64,000 bases of DNA from Paracoccus sulfuroxidans. GTDB taxonomy: Bacteria > Pseudomonadota > Alphaproteobacteria > Rhodobacterales > Rhodobacteraceae. Made by a program: the position numbers and the translations under genes. The DNA lies in assembly GCF_007830335.1 (NCBI RefSeq), contig NZ_VLKU01000006.1, forward strand, positions 129,001-193,000. The letters run 5' to 3'. The notes beneath the pieces are model-generated. The model was given only the letters and a program-made list of their open reading frames with translations. It was not told where the DNA came from and made no database searches. This document shows positions 61,583 through 64,000 of this stretch, one piece after another; positions within the stretch are counted from its first letter, which is position 1, and every line of letters starts with the position of its first letter.

Positions 61583-61834
61583 TCAGGCTTTCGAGCGGGA
61601 GCCCTCGACAATGAAGCCGCCGTGGCTGGTACGTGATCCGATGATGGCGGCATGCTTGCCGTCGATGATGCAGGCCTTGGTGCCGGTGACAATCTCCGCC
61701 CCGCAGGTGGTCAGGTCACCAACGGTCGCGACCGGCCTTGCGTCGCAGCTGGACCGCGACGCGACCTTGACGATGGCGTTCACCCCGTGGATCGGGCAGT
61801 CGTGTTTGTCGCCAAGCCGTGCAATGGGCTTCAT
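61583..61834 (-). CDS. PAAR-repeat protein (T6SS spike tip)
   Basis: An 83-residue PAAR protein that caps the VgrG spike and can carry cargo. It shows the repeats GDKHDCPIHGV, ATVGDLTTCGAEIVTGTKACIIDGKHAAIIGSRTSHGG, with His and Cys residues (HDCPIH, TTC, SHGG) for the zinc at the tip. The ATG at 61834 overlaps the stop of the upstream DUF4123 gene (ATGA), so it is made with the adaptor. Next comes the 614-residue cargo gene, 33 bases on. Confidence 0.88.
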   Translation of the reverse strand: MKPIARLGDKHDCPIHGVNAIVKVASRSSCDARPVATVGDLTTCGAEIVTGTKACIIDGKHAAIIGSRTSHGGFIVEGSRSKA

Positions 61835-63093
61835 CAGGCGCTTTCCTTCTGTTCCAGCCCGTGGGCGCTGGTCATCTGATCGAACCAGTCGGCAAGCTGG
61901 TTTTTCTTTTGCCAAGGCAACAGGCTGCGATCATTCAGAAAAGCCCCGGCCTCGGGGTAGCGGCGTTCGAAATCGGTCCCGAACAGCAGCTGCGCCCTTG
62001 CAATCGCCAGCACCTGACTGGCCGAGGTCATATCGAAAGCCGCCGCCGAAGCTGGCGCGTCCTCAGCGATGGACAGGCATCTTTTGTCCGAAGTCAGGTT
62101 GCCATATTCCCGCTGCAGGCGGCGCGCCAGCTGATGGATCGCGCGGCGCTGCATGCGCAGGCTCAGGGCCGTGAACTCGGCCTGGGTCACCTCGCCGGGC
62201 CCGCGACGATGCGCGCCTGAAGGCGCATGCCCCGTCCAGCGCAGCAGCCGTCCGTTGAGGCTTTCGGGCGGATCGAAGACATCCATCGCGGGACCGGTCA
62301 GCCTTGCGGCTTCGGGCAGAAGGCACTCGGTCGAGACCGGCACGATGATCGCGTCCAGAGGCCGCGTGAAGCTGTCGCGGAAACTGTCGGGCATCGCTTC
62401 AAGCGCGTCGATCATCACACGCGGATCATAGAAGCGGAAATAGACCGCCGCTTCGGTGTCATGTGGCGTGCGCATCATGGTGAAGCGGCGCAAATGCCCG
62501 CGCATCTGGTCCAGCGATGCGTTGCTGTTCAGCAAGACGAAGCTGTGGAGCTTCTGGGGCCGGGCCCGCAGCAGGGCCACAAAGGCACCGTTGGGATCAA
62601 TGCGGACCAGCCACGGCGCCAACGCCCGACCCTCGGGGTTCAGCGTGCTGTACAGGCAGGCATGTTCGGCGTCGCTTTGTCCCAGAATCTTCGAGATTTC
62701 GGGCCAGTTCACGCCATCGACCACCGCCCAAAGCGCGCCCGGCGCAGACAGGGCCGCATCCCAGTCCACCTCGTCCCAGCTTTCGGCGGGGGGCGGGGCA
62801 GGGGTGAACTCGCCCAATGCAACGGGGCGGATCTGGTTCACCTGTGGCAGCAGGCGGTGCAGGTCATCGGCCAGCACGCCCAGATCTCTGGCCTGCGTCG
62901 CCCGAGAGATGGACGTGGCCGAGATCATATCGAAGTCAATGCGGCCAAGCGCATGGCGCATGCCGGTCTGAAAATCTTCGGCCGAGAAGGCGGACAGCAT
63001 CAGCCAGCGCGCGGCCTCGTCGCGGTTGCCGATCTGGCGTCGACCCTCGTCGCCACGGGCGCGCAGATGAAAACGACCGATCCACGGCTCCAA
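61834..63093 (-). CDS. DUF4123 adaptor for the PAAR/614-residue module
   Basis: A 419-residue protein with a DUF4123 domain in residues about 110-240: GALWAVVDGVNWPEISKILGQ, YSTLNPEGRALAPWLVRIDPNG, LRRFTMMRTPHDTEAAVYFRFYDPRVM. The C-terminal half is a long, charged helical region. It probably loads the following cargo onto VgrG/PAAR. I place the start at a TTG (63093), three bases past the VgrG stop, because GGCGGAGG lies seven bases upstream and the sequence is LEPWIGRF; an upstream frame would overlap VgrG. Overlaps the PAAR gene at its end. Confidence 0.83.
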   Translation of the reverse strand: MEPWIGRFHLRARGDEGRRQIGNRDEAARWLMLSAFSAEDFQTGMRHALGRIDFDMISATSISRATQARDLGVLADDLHRLLPQVNQIRPVALGEFTPAPPPAESWDEVDWDAALSAPGALWAVVDGVNWPEISKILGQSDAEHACLYSTLNPEGRALAPWLVRIDPNGAFVALLRARPQKLHSFVLLNSNASLDQMRGHLRRFTMMRTPHDTEAAVYFRFYDPRVMIDALEAMPDSFRDSFTRPLDAIIVPVSTECLLPEAARLTGPAMDVFDPPESLNGRLLRWTGHAPSGAHRRGPGEVTQAEFTALSLRMQRRAIHQLARRLQREYGNLTSDKRCLSIAEDAPASAAAFDMTSASQVLAIARAQLLFGTDFERRYPEAGAFLNDRSLLPWQKKNQLADWFDQMTSAHGLEQKESA

Positions 63094-63095
63094 GA

Positions 63096-64000
63096 TCAGG
63101 CCTCCGCCTTGGCCAGCGGGCAATGGCTGACGAAGGGCGATCCGGCAGCGGCCGCCGCCTTCAGCACCGCCGGGATGGCCGGAAGCGCTGCCGCCCCGGG
63201 CGAGGCCGAGCCTACGTTCAGGATCGGCGCCACGTTGACCGCTCCGCCCTCAAGCACAAGCGCCGCGCCCCCCGCAACCAGCGTGATCTTGGCGGCATCG
63301 ATGACAATTTCGCCCTCGGCCTTCAGGGTCAGATCGCCGCCCGCGCGATTGGCATAGGTTCCGCCGACGGTCACGCCACGGTCACCGTCGATCTTTTCCT
63401 TCATCTCGCCTTTGACCGACAGGTCCAGCAAGCCCTCGATGCTTTCGGTGCGATTGGCCGCGACGATCAGCTTGGAATCATTGCCGATGCTGACGGTGTC
63501 ATCGTAATCCACGCGACGCTGGGCCGAGTTCAGCACCTTCATGTCAAGGTTCTTCTGGGCGTGCAGATAGATGAACTCTTCGCCGCCCTTGTCCTCGAAG
63601 GTCAGTTCGTTGAACCCTTCCGCCGAAACCGAGCTGGTCTTGAAGGTCGAGCGGGTCTTGTGCTCGGGCAGCGCCATCGGGGGCATGTTCGCGCCGTTGT
63701 AGACGCAGCCGGTGACCAGCGGCTTGTCGGGGTCGCCCTCCAGGAATTCGACCACCACCTCCATGCCGTTGCGCGGAATGACCATTCCGCCCCAGCCGCT
63801 GCCCGCCCAGTTCTGGCTGACCCGGCAGCGCATGGAATAGGCTTCGTCCAGATCCCAGTGAAAGCGGACCAGAATGCGCCCGAACTCATCGCAGTCAATC
63901 TCGCCCGAGCCGACGACCTTGGCCGTTTGCGGTCCATGCACGACAGGCTGTGGCGTGCGGCGCGGGGGGACCATGGGTGCGGTATCCGGCATTAGTACGT
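63096..64000 (-). CDS. vgrG: VgrG spike protein, C-terminal part (cut by window end)
   Basis: About 300 C-terminal residues of a T6SS VgrG; the 5' part lies beyond the window edge and the frame is still open. It contains the gp5-like OB domain (VVHGPQTAKVVG, DEFGRILVRFHWD, WAGSGWGGMVIPRNGMEVVVEFLEGDPDKPLVTG), then CVYNGANMPPMALPEHKTRS and the beta-helix needle with repeated short strands, ending in a low-complexity Ala-rich tail. VgrG trimers with PAAR form the puncturing tip and carry effectors. It heads the minus-strand array: VgrG, DUF4123, PAAR, cargo. No evolved catalytic extension is seen. Confidence 0.9.
   Translation of the reverse strand, partial: VLMPDTAPMVPPRRTPQPVVHGPQTAKVVGSGEIDCDEFGRILVRFHWDLDEAYSMRCRVSQNWAGSGWGGMVIPRNGMEVVVEFLEGDPDKPLVTGCVYNGANMPPMALPEHKTRSTFKTSSVSAEGFNELTFEDKGGEEFIYLHAQKNLDMKVLNSAQRRVDYDDTVSIGNDSKLIVAANRTESIEGLLDLSVKGEMKEKIDGDRGVTVGGTYANRAGGDLTLKAEGEIVIDAAKITLVAGGAALVLEGGAVNVAPILNVGSASPGAAALPAIPAVLKAAAAAGSPFVSHCPLAKAEA

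Noticed and set aside
1..64000. CRISPR arrays, prophage structural genes and rRNA operons
   Set aside because: No regularly spaced repeats, capsid/tail gene runs or rRNA sequences were seen. The VgrG/PAAR genes are T6SS parts rather than a phage tail, as DUF4123 adaptors and an immunity gene accompany them.

Overview
The window looks like the chromosome of a Paracoccus-like member of the Rhodobacteraceae (Alphaproteobacteria). The DNA is GC-rich with Paracoccus-style codon use. It carries a CenR-type response regulator, a GTP cyclohydrolase II with a degenerate N-terminal half, a pqqABCDE operon with a SoxYZ-like carrier, and an interspersed hairpin repeat of a kind I associate with this family. 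The assignment is inferred from gene content; no 16S gene is present.

Positions 1-21,000 hold the end of a metallophosphoesterase, a four-gene iron-siderophore ABC importer, a two-domain VOC dioxygenase, a THUMP RNA methyltransferase, an L,D-transpeptidase-fold protein with ribA, an OmpR-family regulator, exonuclease III, a CnoX-like thioredoxin with a Lon-substrate-domain protein and a Trm112-like protein, argC, an acetaldehyde dehydrogenase/DUF779/GAF-Fis regulator group, and a very large alpha-2-macroglobulin.

Positions 21,180-35,909 are a quinoprotein support region: a zinc metallohydrolase, pqqABCDE (with the 30-codon pqqA), a SoxYZ-like carrier, an ABC importer, a LuxR-type regulator, a FIST sensor, a hybrid histidine kinase and two secreted proteins of unknown function. 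No quinoprotein dehydrogenase gene lies here. The aldehyde dehydrogenase at 12,845 would take the next step in alcohol oxidation. Positions 36,043-41,233 hold a tandem glycine riboswitch, gcvT-gcvH-gcvP and trxC.

A tRNA-Ala(CGC) at 41,394 marks the change to an accessory region: an ABC-F protein, a divergent MocR regulator/EamA exporter pair, a MerR regulator facing a DUF2938 gene that has been fused by deletion to a 5'-truncated ABC exporter, a PepSY/two-component/COG4705 module, and remnants of IS91, IS5 and IS1182 elements.

The right end (55,083-64,000, minus strand) is a type VI secretion cargo array: VgrG (cut by the window edge), DUF4123 adaptor, PAAR tip, a 614-residue unknown protein with a secreted 352-residue partner, an IS1182 remnant, then a second DUF4123 adaptor, a Tox-REase-5 nuclease and its Imm52 immunity protein. 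The 614/352 pair is the best candidate for an undescribed effector-immunity system. No T6SS sheath or baseplate genes are in the window.
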